Source: Gallaecimonas sp. GXIMD4217 (lineage in GTDB: Bacteria > Pseudomonadota > Gammaproteobacteria > Enterobacterales > Gallaecimonadaceae). Taken from it: a stretch of 64,000 nucleotides of DNA. The DNA lies in assembly GCF_038087665.1 (NCBI RefSeq), contig NZ_CP149925.1, positions 1,205,455 through 1,269,454 on the forward strand, given 5' to 3'. Positions 23,588 through 33,674 of this stretch are shown here, piece by piece. The notes beneath the pieces are model-generated. The model was given only the letters and a program-made list of their open reading frames with translations, had not been told where the DNA came from and made no database searches. The position numbers and the translations under genes were made by a program. Every line of letters starts with the position of its first letter. Position 1 is the stretch's first letter.

Positions 23588-23817
23588 TCTTTTGTTTTAA
23601 GGCACTGTATAGCCAACGCCCATATTTCTAGATGCACTAATCGGCCTTTTGCATCTGTTACTATTGCTTTCTCTTCTGGATCTTCGCTATCGAAAAATTC
23701 AAGGTATGTGAGCATGGATTCTTCTTCATCAAAAACATGTTCAGAGCCATCTTCAAGAAACCTGACCTTTATTGGGTATTCAGGTGTGTAATCTTCCATT
23801 GTCACCATCCGGTTCAT
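23584..23817 (-). CDS. small acidic protein of unknown function at island edge
   Basis: A 77-residue acidic protein (many Asp and Glu, such as DEEESMLTYLEFFDSEDPEE) with no signal peptide or membrane segment. Base composition is AT-rich like the immunity genes. A second ATG at codon 4 or the one at codon 7 could be the true start. Position at the end of an rhs island suggests an orphan immunity protein, but no family is recognised. Confidence 0.55.
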   Translation of the reverse strand: MNRMVTMEDYTPEYPIKVRFLEDGSEHVFDEEESMLTYLEFFDSEDPEEKAIVTDAKGRLVHLEIWALAIQCLKTKD

Positions 23818-23915
23818 ACGGTCAATGTAACTTGATCATATTAAAATAAATAGGGTCCGATCCCTTATACTTGAATGCGAGAACTGAAGTCACCTGAAAA
23901 ATCTGAATACTCAAC

Positions 23916-23943
23916 AAAAACCCGGCCTAGGCCGGGTTTTTTT
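23916..23943. terminator. bidirectional terminator downstream of nrdB
   Basis: AAAAACCCGGCCTAGGCCGG and the following GTTTTTTT form a strong stem with T-runs on both strands. It separates nrdB from the island. Confidence 0.85.
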
Positions 23944-23960
23944 ATCTTCACCAGAAACGC

Positions 23961-25091
23961 TTACAGGTCGAAGTCGTCCAGGTCGTCCAGGTCGACGTTG
24001 GCGTCGATCTGGCCCACCAGGTAGGAGCTGATCTCGGACTCCTGGGGCGCCACCTGGACGTTGTCCGACACCAGCCAGGCGTTGATCCAGGGGATGGGGT
24101 TGGAGGTGGTGCCGAAGGCCGGCTCCAGCCCCACGGCGGCCATGCGCACGTTGGTGATGTATTCCACGTACTGGCTGAGGATGGACTCGTTGAGGCCGAT
24201 CATGGAGCCGTCCTTGAACAGGTACTTGGCCCAGGCCTTTTCCTGCTCGGCGGCGCGCCTGAACAGCTCCTCGCACTCGGCTTTGGAATCCAAGGCGATC
24301 TGCGCCCATTCGGCGCCTTCCTTGCCGTCGCGCATCAGGTTGAGGATGTGCTGGGTGCCGCTGAGGTGCAGGGCCTCGTCGCGGGCGATGAACTTGATGA
24401 TCTTGGCATTGCCTTCCATCAGCTTGCGCTCGGCAAAGGCGAAGGAGCAGGCAAAGGAGACGTAGAAGCGGATGGCCTCCAGGGCGTTGACGGCCATCAT
24501 GCACAGGTACAGCTTCTTCTTGAGCACCGGCAGGGTGACGGTCATCTGCTCGCCGTCCACCATATGGGTGCCTTCGCCGTGCAGCTGCCACAGCTGGGTG
24601 TGCAGGATGAGGTCGTCGTAGTAGCCGGCGATTTCATCGGCGCGCTTCTGGATCTCCTCGTTGACCACGATGTCGTCGAACACCACGGACGGATCCGCCA
24701 CTATGTTGCGGATGATGTGGGTGTAGGAGCGGGAGTGGATGGTCTCGGAGAAGGACCAGGTCTCGATCCAGGTTTCCAGCTCGGGGATGGATACCAGCGG
24801 CAGCAGGGCCACGTTGGGGCTGCGGCCCTGGATGGAGTCCAGCAGCGTCTGGTACTTCAGGTTCGACAGGAAGATGTGCTTCTCGTGCTCGGGCAGGGCG
24901 TTGAAGTCGACGCGGTCCTTGGACACGTCCACTTCTTCCGGGCGCCAGAAGAAGGACAGCTGCTTCTCGATGAGCTTTTCGAAGACTTCGTATTTCTGCT
25001 GGTCGTAGCGGGCCACGTTGACCGGCTGGCCGAAGAACATGGGTTCGGCCAGGGCATCATTGTTGATTCGACTGAAAGTGGTGTAACGCAT
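23961..25091 (-). CDS. nrdB: class Ia ribonucleotide reductase, beta subunit (R2)
   Basis: A 376-residue protein that holds the di-iron tyrosyl radical used by NrdA to reduce ribonucleoside diphosphates. Metal ligand segments are visible, for example [16 protein letters not shown] and [15 protein letters not shown], and the acidic C-terminal tail DDLDDFDL is the part that docks with NrdA. Length matches E. coli NrdB. It lies 44 bases after nrdA in one operon. The 2Fe-2S ferredoxin gene (yfaE) often found next in related genomes is absent; the island begins here instead. Confidence 0.96.
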   Translation of the reverse strand: MRYTTFSRINNDALAEPMFFGQPVNVARYDQQKYEVFEKLIEKQLSFFWRPEEVDVSKDRVDFNALPEHEKHIFLSNLKYQTLLDSIQGRSPNVALLPLVSIPELETWIETWSFSETIHSRSYTHIIRNIVADPSVVFDDIVVNEEIQKRADEIAGYYDDLILHTQLWQLHGEGTHMVDGEQMTVTLPVLKKKLYLCMMAVNALEAIRFYVSFACSFAFAERKLMEGNAKIIKFIARDEALHLSGTQHILNLMRDGKEGAEWAQIALDSKAECEELFRRAAEQEKAWAKYLFKDGSMIGLNESILSQYVEYITNVRMAAVGLEPAFGTTSNPIPWINAWLVSDNVQVAPQESEISSYLVGQIDANVDLDDLDDFDL

Positions 25092-25135
25092 CTTATCCTC
25101 AACGGTAAAAAGGGGCCTGGCGGCCCCTGATTTCC

Positions 25136-27451
25136 TTAAATCTTACAGGCACCGCCGGCGCAGCCGTCGTCTTCCTCGACCATCACTTCGGTCGCGCCTG
25201 TGCTGGCCTTGGCCTTGAGATCGGTCTGGGCGTCTGCCGCACCGTCACGGGTGTTGTGATAGTACAGGGTCTTCACGCCCAGCTTATAGGCGGTGAGCAG
25301 ATCCTTGATCATGGTCTGCATGGGCACCTTGGAACCGGGGAACTTGGCCGGATCGTAGTTGGTGTTGGCGCTGATGGCCTGGTCCACGAACTTCTGCATG
25401 ATGCCGACCAGCTGCAGGTAGCCGTCGTTGTTGGGGATGTCCCACAGCAGCTCGTAGGCGTCCTTGAGCTCCTCGTAGTCCGGCACCACCTGGCGCAGGA
25501 TACCGTCCTTGGAGGCCTTGACCGAGATGTGGCCACGGGGCGGCTCGATGCCGTTGGTGGCGTTGGACATCTGGGAGCTGGTCTCGGACGGCATCAGCGC
25601 GGTCAGGGTGGAGTTGCGCAGGCCGTGCTCGACGATGTCCTTGCGCAGGCTCTCCCAGTCCAGGTGCAGCGGCTCATCGACAATCTTGTCCAGATCCTTC
25701 TTGTAGGTGTCGATGGGCAGCAGGCCCTTGGCGTAGGTGGTTTCGTCGAACATGGGGCAGGCGCCCCTTTCCTTGGCCAGCTCCATGGAGGCCTTCAGCA
25801 GGTAGTACTGGATGGCCTCGAAGGTCTTGTGGGTCAGGTTGTTGGCGGAGCCATCGGAGTAGCGCACGCCGTTCTTGGCCAGGTAGTAGGCGAAGTTGAT
25901 CACGCCCACGCCCAAGGTGCGGCGACCCATGGTGGCGATGTGGGCGGCCTTGACCGGGTAGTCCTGGTAGTCCAGCAGGGCGTCCAGGGCACGCACGGCC
26001 AGCTCGCCCAGCTCTTCCAGCTCGGAAAGGTCGCTGATGGCGCCCAGGTTGAAGGCGCTCAGGGTGCAGAGGGCGATTTCGCCGGACTCGTCGTTGATGT
26101 CTTCCAGCGGCTTGGTCGGCAGGGCGATTTCCAGGCACAGGTTGGACTGGCGCACCGGCGCCACTTCGGGGTCGAAGGGGCTGTGGGTGTTGCAGTGGTC
26201 CACGTTCTGCACGTAGATGCGGCCGGTGGAGGCACGCTCGGACAGCAGCAGGGAGAACAGCTCCACGGCCTTGATGGTCTTCTTGCGGATGGACTCGTCC
26301 TGCTCGTACTTGGCGTACAGCTCCTCGAACTTGGCCTGGTCGGCGAAGAAGGCGTCGTACAGGCCCGGTACGTCGGAGGGGCTGAACAGGGTGATGTCGC
26401 CGCCCTTGATCAGGCGCTGGTACATCAGGCGGTTGATCTGCACGCCGTAGTCCATGTGGCGGACCCGGTTTTCCTCAACGCCGCGGTTGTTCTTCAGCAC
26501 CAGCAGGGATTCCACTTCCAGGTGCCACATGGGGTAGAAGAGGGTGGCGGCACCGCCGCGCACGCCGCCCTGGGAGCAGGACTTCACCGCGGTCTGGAAG
26601 TGCTTGTAGAAGGGGATACAGCCGGTGTGGAAGGCCTCGCCGCCGCGGATGGGGCTGCCCAGGGCGCGCAGGCGGCCGGCATTGATGCCGATGCCCGCAC
26701 GCTGGGAGACGTAACGGACGATGGCGGACGCGGTGGCGTTGATGGAATCCAGGGAGTCGCCGGTCTCGATCAGCACGCAGGAGCTGAACTGACGGGTCGG
26801 GGTGCGCACGCCGCTCATGATGGGCGTGGGCAGGGAGATCTTGAAGGTGGAGACGGCGTCGTAGAAGCGGCGCACGTAGTCCAGGCGGCTCTCACGGGGA
26901 TAGCTGGCGAACAGGCAGGCGCCGACCAGCATGTACAGCATCTGGGCAGATTCGTAGATCTCGCCGGTGACGCGGTTCTGCACCAGGTACTTGCCTTCCA
27001 GCTGCTTGACCGCCGCGTAGGAGAAGTTGAGGTCGCGGCTGTGGTCGATGAAGCCATTCATGGCGTCGTAGTCGGCCTCACAGTAGTCCTCCAGCAGGTG
27101 CTCGGCGTACTTGCCCATGTCGACCATCTTCTTGACGTGAGCAAGCAGGTGCGGCGGCTCGAACTGGCCGTAGGCCTTCTTGCGCAGGTGGAAGATGGCC
27201 AGGCGGGCGGCCAGGTACTGGTAGTCCGGGGCTTCGTCGGAGATCAGATCGGCGGCGGCCTTGATCAGGGTCTCGTGGATGTCGGCGGTCTTGATGCCTT
27301 CGTAGAACTGGATCTGGGCACGCAGTTCCACTTGCGAGACCGAGACATTGTTGAGGCCTTCAGCAGCCCAGGTTACCACGCGGTGGATCTTGTCCAGGTC
27401 GATAGCTTCCTGTTGACCACAACGCTTGGTGACAAGGAGGTTTTGATTCAT
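25136..27451 (-). CDS. nrdA: class Ia ribonucleotide reductase, alpha subunit (R1)
   Basis: A 771-residue catalytic subunit. The start at 27451 gives the normal N-terminus [10 protein letters not shown], beginning the ATP-cone (residues 5-90); a longer in-frame extension upstream covers the promoter region and is rejected. Active-site segments include SSCVLIE (first cysteine), [10 protein letters not shown] (second redox cysteine) and the C-terminal CAGGACKI pair that delivers electrons from thioredoxin or glutaredoxin. It is the first gene of the nrdAB operon and probably controlled by NrdR, given the upstream boxes. Confidence 0.96.
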   Translation of the reverse strand: MNQNLLVTKRCGQQEAIDLDKIHRVVTWAAEGLNNVSVSQVELRAQIQFYEGIKTADIHETLIKAAADLISDEAPDYQYLAARLAIFHLRKKAYGQFEPPHLLAHVKKMVDMGKYAEHLLEDYCEADYDAMNGFIDHSRDLNFSYAAVKQLEGKYLVQNRVTGEIYESAQMLYMLVGACLFASYPRESRLDYVRRFYDAVSTFKISLPTPIMSGVRTPTRQFSSCVLIETGDSLDSINATASAIVRYVSQRAGIGINAGRLRALGSPIRGGEAFHTGCIPFYKHFQTAVKSCSQGGVRGGAATLFYPMWHLEVESLLVLKNNRGVEENRVRHMDYGVQINRLMYQRLIKGGDITLFSPSDVPGLYDAFFADQAKFEELYAKYEQDESIRKKTIKAVELFSLLLSERASTGRIYVQNVDHCNTHSPFDPEVAPVRQSNLCLEIALPTKPLEDINDESGEIALCTLSAFNLGAISDLSELEELGELAVRALDALLDYQDYPVKAAHIATMGRRTLGVGVINFAYYLAKNGVRYSDGSANNLTHKTFEAIQYYLLKASMELAKERGACPMFDETTYAKGLLPIDTYKKDLDKIVDEPLHLDWESLRKDIVEHGLRNSTLTALMPSETSSQMSNATNGIEPPRGHISVKASKDGILRQVVPDYEELKDAYELLWDIPNNDGYLQLVGIMQKFVDQAISANTNYDPAKFPGSKVPMQTMIKDLLTAYKLGVKTLYYHNTRDGAADAQTDLKAKASTGATEVMVEEDDGCAGGACKI

Positions 27452-27536
27452 GAATGAATACCTTAGGTTGCGCTTTCCCTGTAGGCCCCCGGTAATGCTG
27501 GACCCGGATGGGCCTTGTGTGTCGACAGCCTGTGAC

Positions 27537-27600
27537 ACACAAGATGTGGGGTGTTTCTTTTGATGGGGTACAAGATAGTGAGGTTTGGTGGTCCTTGCAA
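27537..27600 (-). promoter_or_regulatory. nrdAB promoter with two NrdR-like boxes
   Basis: On the minus strand TTGCAA (27595-27600) and TATCTT (27572-27577) are 17 bases apart and fit a sigma-70 promoter. Two sequences containing ACAAGAT start at 27539 and 27570, exactly 31 bases apart, the spacing known for tandem NrdR boxes. Box 1 (27537-27552) matches the published NrdR consensus at about 13 of 16 positions and box 2 (27568-27583) at about 11. Box 2 overlaps the -10 element. Confidence 0.65.
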
Positions 27601-27736
27601 GCCAATGGGCCTGTGGACAAATTGGGGGTATTTCGGGACGTTAGTGTTTACTCACCCAGGCCTGTTTTACCCCTTTGGATTTGCGAAAAAGCAAGCCTTG
27701 ATTCTGCATTTGGAGATTTTTTTTGCTGGCGAATGC

Positions 27737-28393
27737 CTAGCCAGCCAGCTGACCGTTTTCGCACCAATCGAGCAGCTGCACCGGGTGTGCCAGCACCGCC
27801 TGGGCTGGCCACTTGGGGTGGCTGTCGTCCACATAACCCCAGCTGGCCACCAGGCCGGTCATGCCGGCGTCGCGGGCCGCTTCCATGTCGGTGACGGCGT
27901 CGCCCAGGTACAGGCAGTGCTCCGGGGCTACACCCAGCTGCCTGGCCGCGTGCAGCAGCGGCGAGGGGTGGGGCTTGCGCTCGGCCAGGGTGTCGCCGCA
28001 GACCAGGGCGGCGCAGGCGGCCAGCTCGGTGTAGTTGGGCAGGGCCGCCTCGGTGAGGTGGGTGACCTTGTTGGTGACGATGCCCCAGGGGATGCCGGCG
28101 CCGTCCAGGGTGGCGATGAGCTCGGCAACGCCCTGGAACAGGCGGGTCTCCAGGGCGATGTCGCGCAGGTAGGCGGCCCAGAAGGCCTCGCGCAGTGCCT
28201 GGCGCTCGAAGGCGCCCTCGCCGAAGGCCAGGGTCAGCAGGCTCTTGGTGCCGTGGGTGGCGTGGGGACGCACCGCCGCCAGGCTCAGCGGCGCGCGGCC
28301 GTGGTCGGCCAGCACTTCGTTGAGGGCCCGGCGCAGGTCCGGGGCCGTGTCCAGCAATGTGCCGTCGAGGTCGAAGAGGACTGCCTTGCTCAT
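27737..28393 (-). CDS. HAD-family phosphatase (MupP or Gph type)
   Basis: A 218-residue HAD hydrolase with the nucleophile motif FDLDGTLLDT (residues 7-16), motif II in GIVTNK, the lysine in ERKPHPSP and the metal-binding YLGDAVTDMEAA. It could be phosphoglycolate phosphatase (Gph) or N-acetylmuramic acid 6-phosphate phosphatase (MupP); the position next to ubiG and gyrA is that of mupP in Pseudomonas. The start at 28393 lies 11 bases after the ubiG stop, so the two are co-transcribed. A 285-base gap separates it from nrdA and holds the nrd promoter. Confidence 0.88.
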   Translation of the reverse strand: MSKAVLFDLDGTLLDTAPDLRRALNEVLADHGRAPLSLAAVRPHATHGTKSLLTLAFGEGAFERQALREAFWAAYLRDIALETRLFQGVAELIATLDGAGIPWGIVTNKVTHLTEAALPNYTELAACAALVCGDTLAERKPHPSPLLHAARQLGVAPEHCLYLGDAVTDMEAARDAGMTGLVASWGYVDDSHPKWPAQAVLAHPVQLLDWCENGQLAG

Positions 28394-28404
28394 ACTGCTC
28401 TCTT

Positions 28405-29115
28405 TTATGCGGGCTTGCGACAGGCCACCAGGTAGTTCACGTCTACCTTGTGGCTGCGTTCGAACTGGCCGGTGAGGGGGTTGAAGCTCAGGCCCACCGC
28501 CTTTTCGCAGATCAGGCCGGCCTTGTCGCACATGGCCATCAGTTCGCCGGGCTTGATGAACTTCTGGAATTCGTGGGTGCCCCTGGGCAGCCAGCGCATC
28601 ACGGTTTCGGCGCCGAAGATGGCCAGCAGCCAGGCCTTGGGGGTGCGATTGAGGGTGGAGAACACCAGCGGCGCGCCGGGCTTGGCCAGGCGGGCGCAGG
28701 CGTCGATGACCGACTGGGGATCCGGCACGTGCTCCAGCATCTCCATGCAGGTGACCAGGTCGAACTGGCCGGGCCTTTCCTCGGCCAGGCCCTCGGCGGT
28801 GATCTGCCGGTAGTCGAGTTTGACGCCCATCTGTTCGGCGTGCAGGCGGGCCACCTTCAGGGGCTCGGCGCCCATGTCGATGCCGGTGACCTCGGCGCCC
28901 AGGCGGGCCATGCTCTCGGCCAGGATGCCGCCGCCGCAGCCCACGTCCACGGTGACCTTGCCGGCCAGGCCCTCGGCCCTTTCTTCCACAAAGGCCAGGC
29001 GCAGGGGGTTGATCTGGTGCAGGGGCTTGAACTCCCCCTCCAGATCCCACCAGCTGTGGGCCATGGCTTCGAATTTGGCGATCTCCGCCTGGTCAACATT
29101 GTCGGTCACGTGCAA
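28405..29115 (-). CDS. ubiG: ubiquinone biosynthesis O-methyltransferase
   Basis: A 236-residue SAM-dependent methyltransferase that performs both O-methylations in ubiquinone synthesis. The N-terminal segment [20 protein letters not shown] and the SAM-binding motif [18 protein letters not shown] are diagnostic of UbiG, as is [15 protein letters not shown]. It is divergent from gyrA, as in E. coli and many relatives, and is followed by the HAD phosphatase. A perfect TATAAT on the minus strand lies about 50 bases upstream. Confidence 0.95.
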   Translation of the reverse strand: MHVTDNVDQAEIAKFEAMAHSWWDLEGEFKPLHQINPLRLAFVEERAEGLAGKVTVDVGCGGGILAESMARLGAEVTGIDMGAEPLKVARLHAEQMGVKLDYRQITAEGLAEERPGQFDLVTCMEMLEHVPDPQSVIDACARLAKPGAPLVFSTLNRTPKAWLLAIFGAETVMRWLPRGTHEFQKFIKPGELMAMCDKAGLICEKAVGLSFNPLTGQFERSHKVDVNYLVACRKPA

Positions 29116-29166
29116 CTTCCCGGTTCAGGGGGCCCTAAGGGGGCCTTTGTACAAACTTGAGGGGCC

Positions 29167-29172
29167 ATTATA
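29167..29172 (-). promoter_or_regulatory. likely -10 box of the ubiG promoter
   Basis: TATAAT on the minus strand, 51 bases upstream of the ubiG ATG. No convincing -35 hexamer is seen 16-18 bases further up. Confidence 0.4.
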
Positions 29173-29319
29173 GCGCCGTGGCGCCACCCTGGTAGTTTTT
29201 CCGACCCCGCCACAAGGGCTTCAGCTCAGGTGGTTTTCATGGTCAAAAGGTGCCGTTATGGTAATATGACTCTCCTTTAGTGGATGAATTTCGCAAAATC
29301 GAAATAGGGACGACCTTCC

Positions 29320-31905
29320 ATGAGCGATCTGGCCAGAGAAATTGTGCCAGTCAACATCGAGGACGAGCTGAAGAGCTCCTACCTGGATTACGCCATGAGT
29401 GTCATCGTCGGCCGGGCCCTGCCTGACGTCCGCGATGGTCTCAAGCCCGTGCACAGGCGTGTGCTTTTCGCCATGCACGAGCTGGGCAACGACTGGAACA
29501 AACCTTACAAGAAATCGGCCCGTGTTGTCGGTGACGTGATCGGTAAATATCACCCCCATGGTGACTCCGCGGTCTACGACACCATTGTCCGCATGGCCCA
29601 GCCTTTCTCCATGCGCTACACCCTGGTCGACGGTCAGGGCAACTTCGGCTCCGTCGACGGCGACTCCGCCGCCGCCATGCGTTATACGGAAGTGCGCATG
29701 GACAAGATCGCCCACGAGCTGCTGGCCGATCTGGAAAAGGAAACCGTGGACTACGTGCCCAACTACGACGGCACGGAGCAGATCCCCGAGGTGCTGCCCA
29801 CCAAGGTGCCGAACCTGCTGGTCAACGGCTCCGCCGGTATTGCCGTGGGCATGGCCACCAACATCCCGCCCCATAACCTGAGGGAAGTGGTCGGTGGCTG
29901 TGTGGCGCTGATCGACAATCCCGAGCTGGATATCGACGGCCTGATGGAATACATCCCGGGCCCGGATTTCCCGACCCAGGGCATCATCAACGGCCGCCAG
30001 GGCATCATCGACGCCTACAAGACCGGTCGCGGCAAGATCTACATCCGCGCCAAGGCCGAGGTCGAGACCAATGAAGACAATGGTCGCGACACCATCATCA
30101 TCACCGAGATCCCCTACCAGGTGAACAAGGCCAGGCTGATCGAGAAGATCGCCGAACTGGTCAAGGAAAAGAAGGTAGAAGGCATCTCCGCCCTGCGCGA
30201 CGAGTCCGACAAGGACGGCATGCGCGTGGTCATCGAGCTCAAGCGCGGTGAAGCCGGCGAAGTGGTGCTCAACAAGCTGTACGCCCTGACCCAGCTGCAG
30301 ACCGTGTTCGGTATCAACATGGTGGCCCTGGACGAAGGCCAGCCGCGCATCTTCAACCTCAAGGATGCCCTGGAGTGCTTCATCAACCACCGCCGCGAGG
30401 TGGTGACCCGCAGGACCATTTTCGAACTGCGCAAGGCCCGCGAGCGCGCCCACATCCTGGAGGGCCTGGCCATCGCCCTGGCCAACATCGACCCGGTCAT
30501 CGAGCTGATCCGTCGCTCCCCGACCCCGGCCGAAGCCAAGGCCGGCCTGGTCAGCACCCCCTGGGAGCTGGGCAACGTGGCGGCCATGCTGGAAGGCGCC
30601 GGTGTCCATGCCGCCCGTCCCGAGGGCCTGGAAGCCGAGTTCGGCATCCGCGACGGCAAGTACTTCCTGACCGAGGTACAGGCCCAGGCCATCCTGGATC
30701 TGCGCCTGCACAAGCTGACCGGTCTCGAGCACGAGAAGATCCTCGACGAGTACAAGGGCCTGCTGGACATCATCAAGGAGCTGCTGCACATCCTGGGCAG
30801 CCCGGTGCGCCTGATGGAAGTGATCCGCGAGGAGCTGGTGATGGTTGCCGAGCAGTTCGGCGACGACCGCAAGACCGAGATCAGCAACGCCAGCCACGAC
30901 ATTTCCATCGAAGATCTGATCAACGAGGAAGACGTGGTGGTGACCCTGTCCCACGAGGGTTACGTCAAGTACCAGCCCCTGTCCGACTACGAGGCTCAGC
31001 GCCGCGGCGGCAAGGGCAAGTCCGCCACCAAGATGAAGGACGAGGACTTCGTGGAGCGCCTGCTGGTGGCCAACACCCACGACACCATCCTCTGCTTCTC
31101 CAGCCGTGGCCGCCTGTACTGGCTCAAGGTGTATCAGCTGCCCCTGGCCAGCCGCGCCGCCCGTGGCCGCCCCATCATCAACCTGCTGCCCCTGGAAGAG
31201 GACGAGCGCATCACCGCCATACTGCCGGTGCGCGAGTACGAGGAAGGCAAGTTCATCTTCATGGCCACCGCCAACGGTACCGTCAAGAAGACCGCCCTTA
31301 CCGAGTACAGCCGTCCCCGCTCCAGCGGCATCATCGCCGTCAACCTCAACGAGGGTGACAGCCTGATCGGCGTGACCCTCACCGACGGCAACTCCGAGGT
31401 GATGCTGTTCTCCGACGAAGGCAAGGTGGTGCGCTTCGAGGAAGGCCAGGTTCGCGCCATGGGCCGCGGTGCCACCGGCGTGCGCGGCATCAACCTGGAA
31501 GACGACCAGAAGGTGGTCTCCATGGTGGTGCCCCAGGGCGAGGGCGATATCCTTACCGTCACCGAGAACGGCTACGGCAAGCGCACCAGCCTGGAGGAAT
31601 ACCCGACCAAGAGCCGGGCCACCAAGGGCGTGGTCTCCATCAAGGTCAGCGAGCGCAACGGCAAGGTGGTCGGCGCCGTCCAGGTGGAGGAAAGCGACGA
31701 GATCATGCTGATCTCCAACAAGGCCACCCTGGTCCGCACCCGGGTCAGCGAGGTCTCCCTGGTGGGTCGTAACACCCAGGGCGTGACCATCATCCGCACC
31801 GGTAGCGACGAGTCCGTGGTGGGCCTGCAGCGCATCGCCGACGTGGACGAAGAAGACGTGATTGACGCTGACGGCGAGGCGCCGGCAGCAGACAATCAGG
31901 AGTAA
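29320..31905 (+). CDS. gyrA: DNA gyrase subunit A
   Basis: An 861-residue topoisomerase subunit that cuts and rejoins DNA. The catalytic tyrosine is Tyr122 in AAMRYTE. The quinolone-resistance region is [12 protein letters not shown], where Ser83 and Asp87 are the susceptible-type residues. The GyrA box QRRGGKG in the C-terminal wrapping domain and an acidic tail ([13 protein letters not shown]) are present. A strong terminator follows, so gyrA is a single transcription unit ahead of serC. Confidence 0.97.
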   Translation: MSDLAREIVPVNIEDELKSSYLDYAMSVIVGRALPDVRDGLKPVHRRVLFAMHELGNDWNKPYKKSARVVGDVIGKYHPHGDSAVYDTIVRMAQPFSMRYTLVDGQGNFGSVDGDSAAAMRYTEVRMDKIAHELLADLEKETVDYVPNYDGTEQIPEVLPTKVPNLLVNGSAGIAVGMATNIPPHNLREVVGGCVALIDNPELDIDGLMEYIPGPDFPTQGIINGRQGIIDAYKTGRGKIYIRAKAEVETNEDNGRDTIIITEIPYQVNKARLIEKIAELVKEKKVEGISALRDESDKDGMRVVIELKRGEAGEVVLNKLYALTQLQTVFGINMVALDEGQPRIFNLKDALECFINHRREVVTRRTIFELRKARERAHILEGLAIALANIDPVIELIRRSPTPAEAKAGLVSTPWELGNVAAMLEGAGVHAARPEGLEAEFGIRDGKYFLTEVQAQAILDLRLHKLTGLEHEKILDEYKGLLDIIKELLHILGSPVRLMEVIREELVMVAEQFGDDRKTEISNASHDISIEDLINEEDVVVTLSHEGYVKYQPLSDYEAQRRGGKGKSATKMKDEDFVERLLVANTHDTILCFSSRGRLYWLKVYQLPLASRAARGRPIINLLPLEEDERITAILPVREYEEGKFIFMATANGTVKKTALTEYSRPRSSGIIAVNLNEGDSLIGVTLTDGNSEVMLFSDEGKVVRFEEGQVRAMGRGATGVRGINLEDDQKVVSMVVPQGEGDILTVTENGYGKRTSLEEYPTKSRATKGVVSIKVSERNGKVVGAVQVEESDEIMLISNKATLVRTRVSEVSLVGRNTQGVTIIRTGSDESVVGLQRIADVDEEDVIDADGEAPAADNQE

Positions 31906-31908
31906 TAA

Positions 31909-31936
31909 GAGCGGCCTACGGGCCGCTTTTTGTTTA
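31909..31936 (+). terminator. rho-independent terminator after gyrA
   Basis: GAGCGGCC-TACG-GGCCGC followed by TTTTTGTTT. Confidence 0.85.
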
Positions 31937-31950
31937 TTACCAGGTAACTC

Positions 31951-33024
31951 ATGAACAAGCTGTATAACTTTTGCGCCGGCCCGGCCATGCTGCCGCCGGC
32001 GGTGCTGAAACGGGCCCAGGACGAACTGGTCGATTGGCAGGGCCGGGGCGTCTCGGTCATGGAAGTGTCCCACCGGGACAAGCCGTTCCTGGCCACGGCC
32101 GCCAAGGCCGAGGCCGATCTGCGCCAGCTGATGGCCATTCCCGACAATTACAAGGTGCTGTTCCTGCAGGGCGGCGGCCGCAGCCAATTCAGCGCCGTGC
32201 CCCTGAACCTGCTCAAGGAAGGCGAGCAGGCCGATTACCTGATCACCGGCCAGTGGTCGCGCATGGCCTATGAAGAAGCCAGGCGCTTCCGCGACGTGGC
32301 CATCGCCGCCGAAATAGACATGGACGCCAGCCCCATCCGCCTGCCCACCGACATCCAGGTGCGCGACGGCGCCAGGTACCTGCATTACTGCCCCAACGAA
32401 ACCGTGGACGGCATCGAGATGTTCGAGGAGCCCCAGGTGGACGTGCCGCTGGTGGCGGACATGTCCTCCTGCATCCTGTCCCGGCCCATGGACGTCAGCA
32501 AGTACGGCCTGATCTACGCCGGCGCCCAGAAGAACATCGGTCCTTCCGGCCTGGCCGTGGTCATCGTCCGCGAAGATCTGCTCCGTGACGATGTGGTGGT
32601 GCCCTGCATCTGGGACTATAAGCGCCAGGCCGACGAGAACTCCATGGTCAACACCCCGCCCACCTTCGCCTGGTACCTGGCCGGTGTGGTGTTCGAGTGG
32701 CTGCTGGAGCAGGGCGGCGTGGAGGCCATGGGCAGGCACAATGCTGCCAAGGCCGAGCTGCTTTACGGCGCCATAGACGGCTCCGACTTCTACCGGAACA
32801 AGGTCGACCCCGGCTGCCGCTCGCAGATGAACGTGGTCTGGCAGCTGGTGGACGACAGCCTCAACGAGGCCTTCCTGGCCGAGGCCGAAGCGCGTGGCCT
32901 GCTGGCCCTCAAGGGCCACCGCTTCGTCGGCGGCATGCGCGCCTCCATGTACAACGCCATGCCGCTGGCAGGTGCCCAGGCCCTGGTGGCCTTCATGGAG
33001 GATTTCGCCCGCCGCCATGGCTGA
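31951..33024 (+). CDS. serC: phosphoserine aminotransferase
   Basis: A 357-residue PLP enzyme (fold type I) acting in serine and pyridoxal-phosphate synthesis. The N-terminus MNKLYNFCAGPAMLP and the PLP-lysine segment YAGAQKNIGPSGL are diagnostic. The first gene of serC-chorismate mutase-aroA-cmk-rpsA, an order shared in part with E. coli (serC-aroA, cmk-rpsA-ihfB). The stop overlaps the next start by 8 bases. Confidence 0.96.
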   Translation: MNKLYNFCAGPAMLPPAVLKRAQDELVDWQGRGVSVMEVSHRDKPFLATAAKAEADLRQLMAIPDNYKVLFLQGGGRSQFSAVPLNLLKEGEQADYLITGQWSRMAYEEARRFRDVAIAAEIDMDASPIRLPTDIQVRDGARYLHYCPNETVDGIEMFEEPQVDVPLVADMSSCILSRPMDVSKYGLIYAGAQKNIGPSGLAVVIVREDLLRDDVVVPCIWDYKRQADENSMVNTPPTFAWYLAGVVFEWLLEQGGVEAMGRHNAAKAELLYGAIDGSDFYRNKVDPGCRSQMNVVWQLVDDSLNEAFLAEAEARGLLALKGHRFVGGMRASMYNAMPLAGAQALVAFMEDFARRHG

Positions 33025-33652
33025 ATCCCTGGATGAGCTGAGGGGGCGCATCGACGCCCTGGACCAACAACTGCTGGCGCTGATCAAGGCGCGCCGGCAG
33101 CTGGCCAGGACCATAGGCACCCTCAAGAGCGGCGCCATCTTTGCCCCGGAGCGGGAATACCAGCTGGTGGAGGCGCGCATCGACGAGGAGCCGGAACTGC
33201 CGGCCGATTTCGTGCGCCGCCTGTGCCGGGATCTCATCTCGTTGTGCCGGGGCAGCCAGGGTCGCTTCCAGGTGGCCATCCAAGCCGGCCAGGAGGGCCT
33301 GCTCCATGCCCTGCTGGGCCAGGCCACCGGAGCCCACTGCTGCGCCGATCCCCTTGAGGCGCTTGCCGCCGGCCAGGCCCAGGCGGCGCTGCTGGCCGGC
33401 AACCTGCCGGAGGAACTGCAGGGCATGCAGCCCGTCGCCCTGGCCCGCCAGGGCGACGATTATCTTTATCTGCTGACCCCCCAGGGTGCCCGCGCCGGCA
33501 GCCATATCATTGGCCGTGGCCCTAAGCCGGCCGAAGCAGAAAACCTGGGTAACGGCTATTGGCTCGAGGCCGCCGGCCATGGTAAAGATGAGGGTTCGCG
33601 GCCGGATGGACATCCGTATTGGCCCCTGAGCCTCTGGCCTCTTTCCCTGTAG
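33017..33652 (+). CDS. AroQ-type chorismate mutase with unassigned C-terminal half
   Basis: A 211-residue protein. Residues 1-80 form an AroQ chorismate mutase helix bundle ([20 protein letters not shown], then RRQLARTIG and [13 protein letters not shown]), which converts chorismate to prephenate. In the usual P-protein (PheA) a prephenate dehydratase and an ACT domain follow, bringing the length near 360. Here about 130 residues follow with no TRF-type dehydratase motif or ACT signature, ending in a Trp/Leu-rich tail ([11 protein letters not shown]). The position between serC and aroA corresponds to pheA in Pseudomonas. It may be a truncated or decayed P-protein or a mutase with a new regulatory domain. 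Confidence 0.75.
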   Translation: MAESLDELRGRIDALDQQLLALIKARRQLARTIGTLKSGAIFAPEREYQLVEARIDEEPELPADFVRRLCRDLISLCRGSQGRFQVAIQAGQEGLLHALLGQATGAHCCADPLEALAAGQAQAALLAGNLPEELQGMQPVALARQGDDYLYLLTPQGARAGSHIIGRGPKPAEAENLGNGYWLEAAGHGKDEGSRPDGHPYWPLSLWPLSL

Positions 33653-33674
33653 CCCAAGATCTGATCACAGCGCC

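Noticed and set aside
25256-27457. 733-residue open frame opposite nrdA
   Set aside because: nrdA is certain on the minus strand; the opposite frame is Val/Gly/Gln-rich with no domain.
27452-27538. 29-residue extension of NrdA
   Set aside because: The family starts at [10 protein letters not shown], and the extension covers promoter and NrdR-like sequence.
28394-29050. Fusion of the HAD phosphatase with an upstream segment
   Set aside because: The extra part is an out-of-frame reading of ubiG. The phosphatase has its own start at 28393.
29221-33426. 1401-residue open frame on the minus strand across gyrA and serC
   Set aside because: Antisense shadow of GC-rich genes. gyrA and serC are unmistakable on the + strand and the frame has low-complexity Gly/His/Gln composition.
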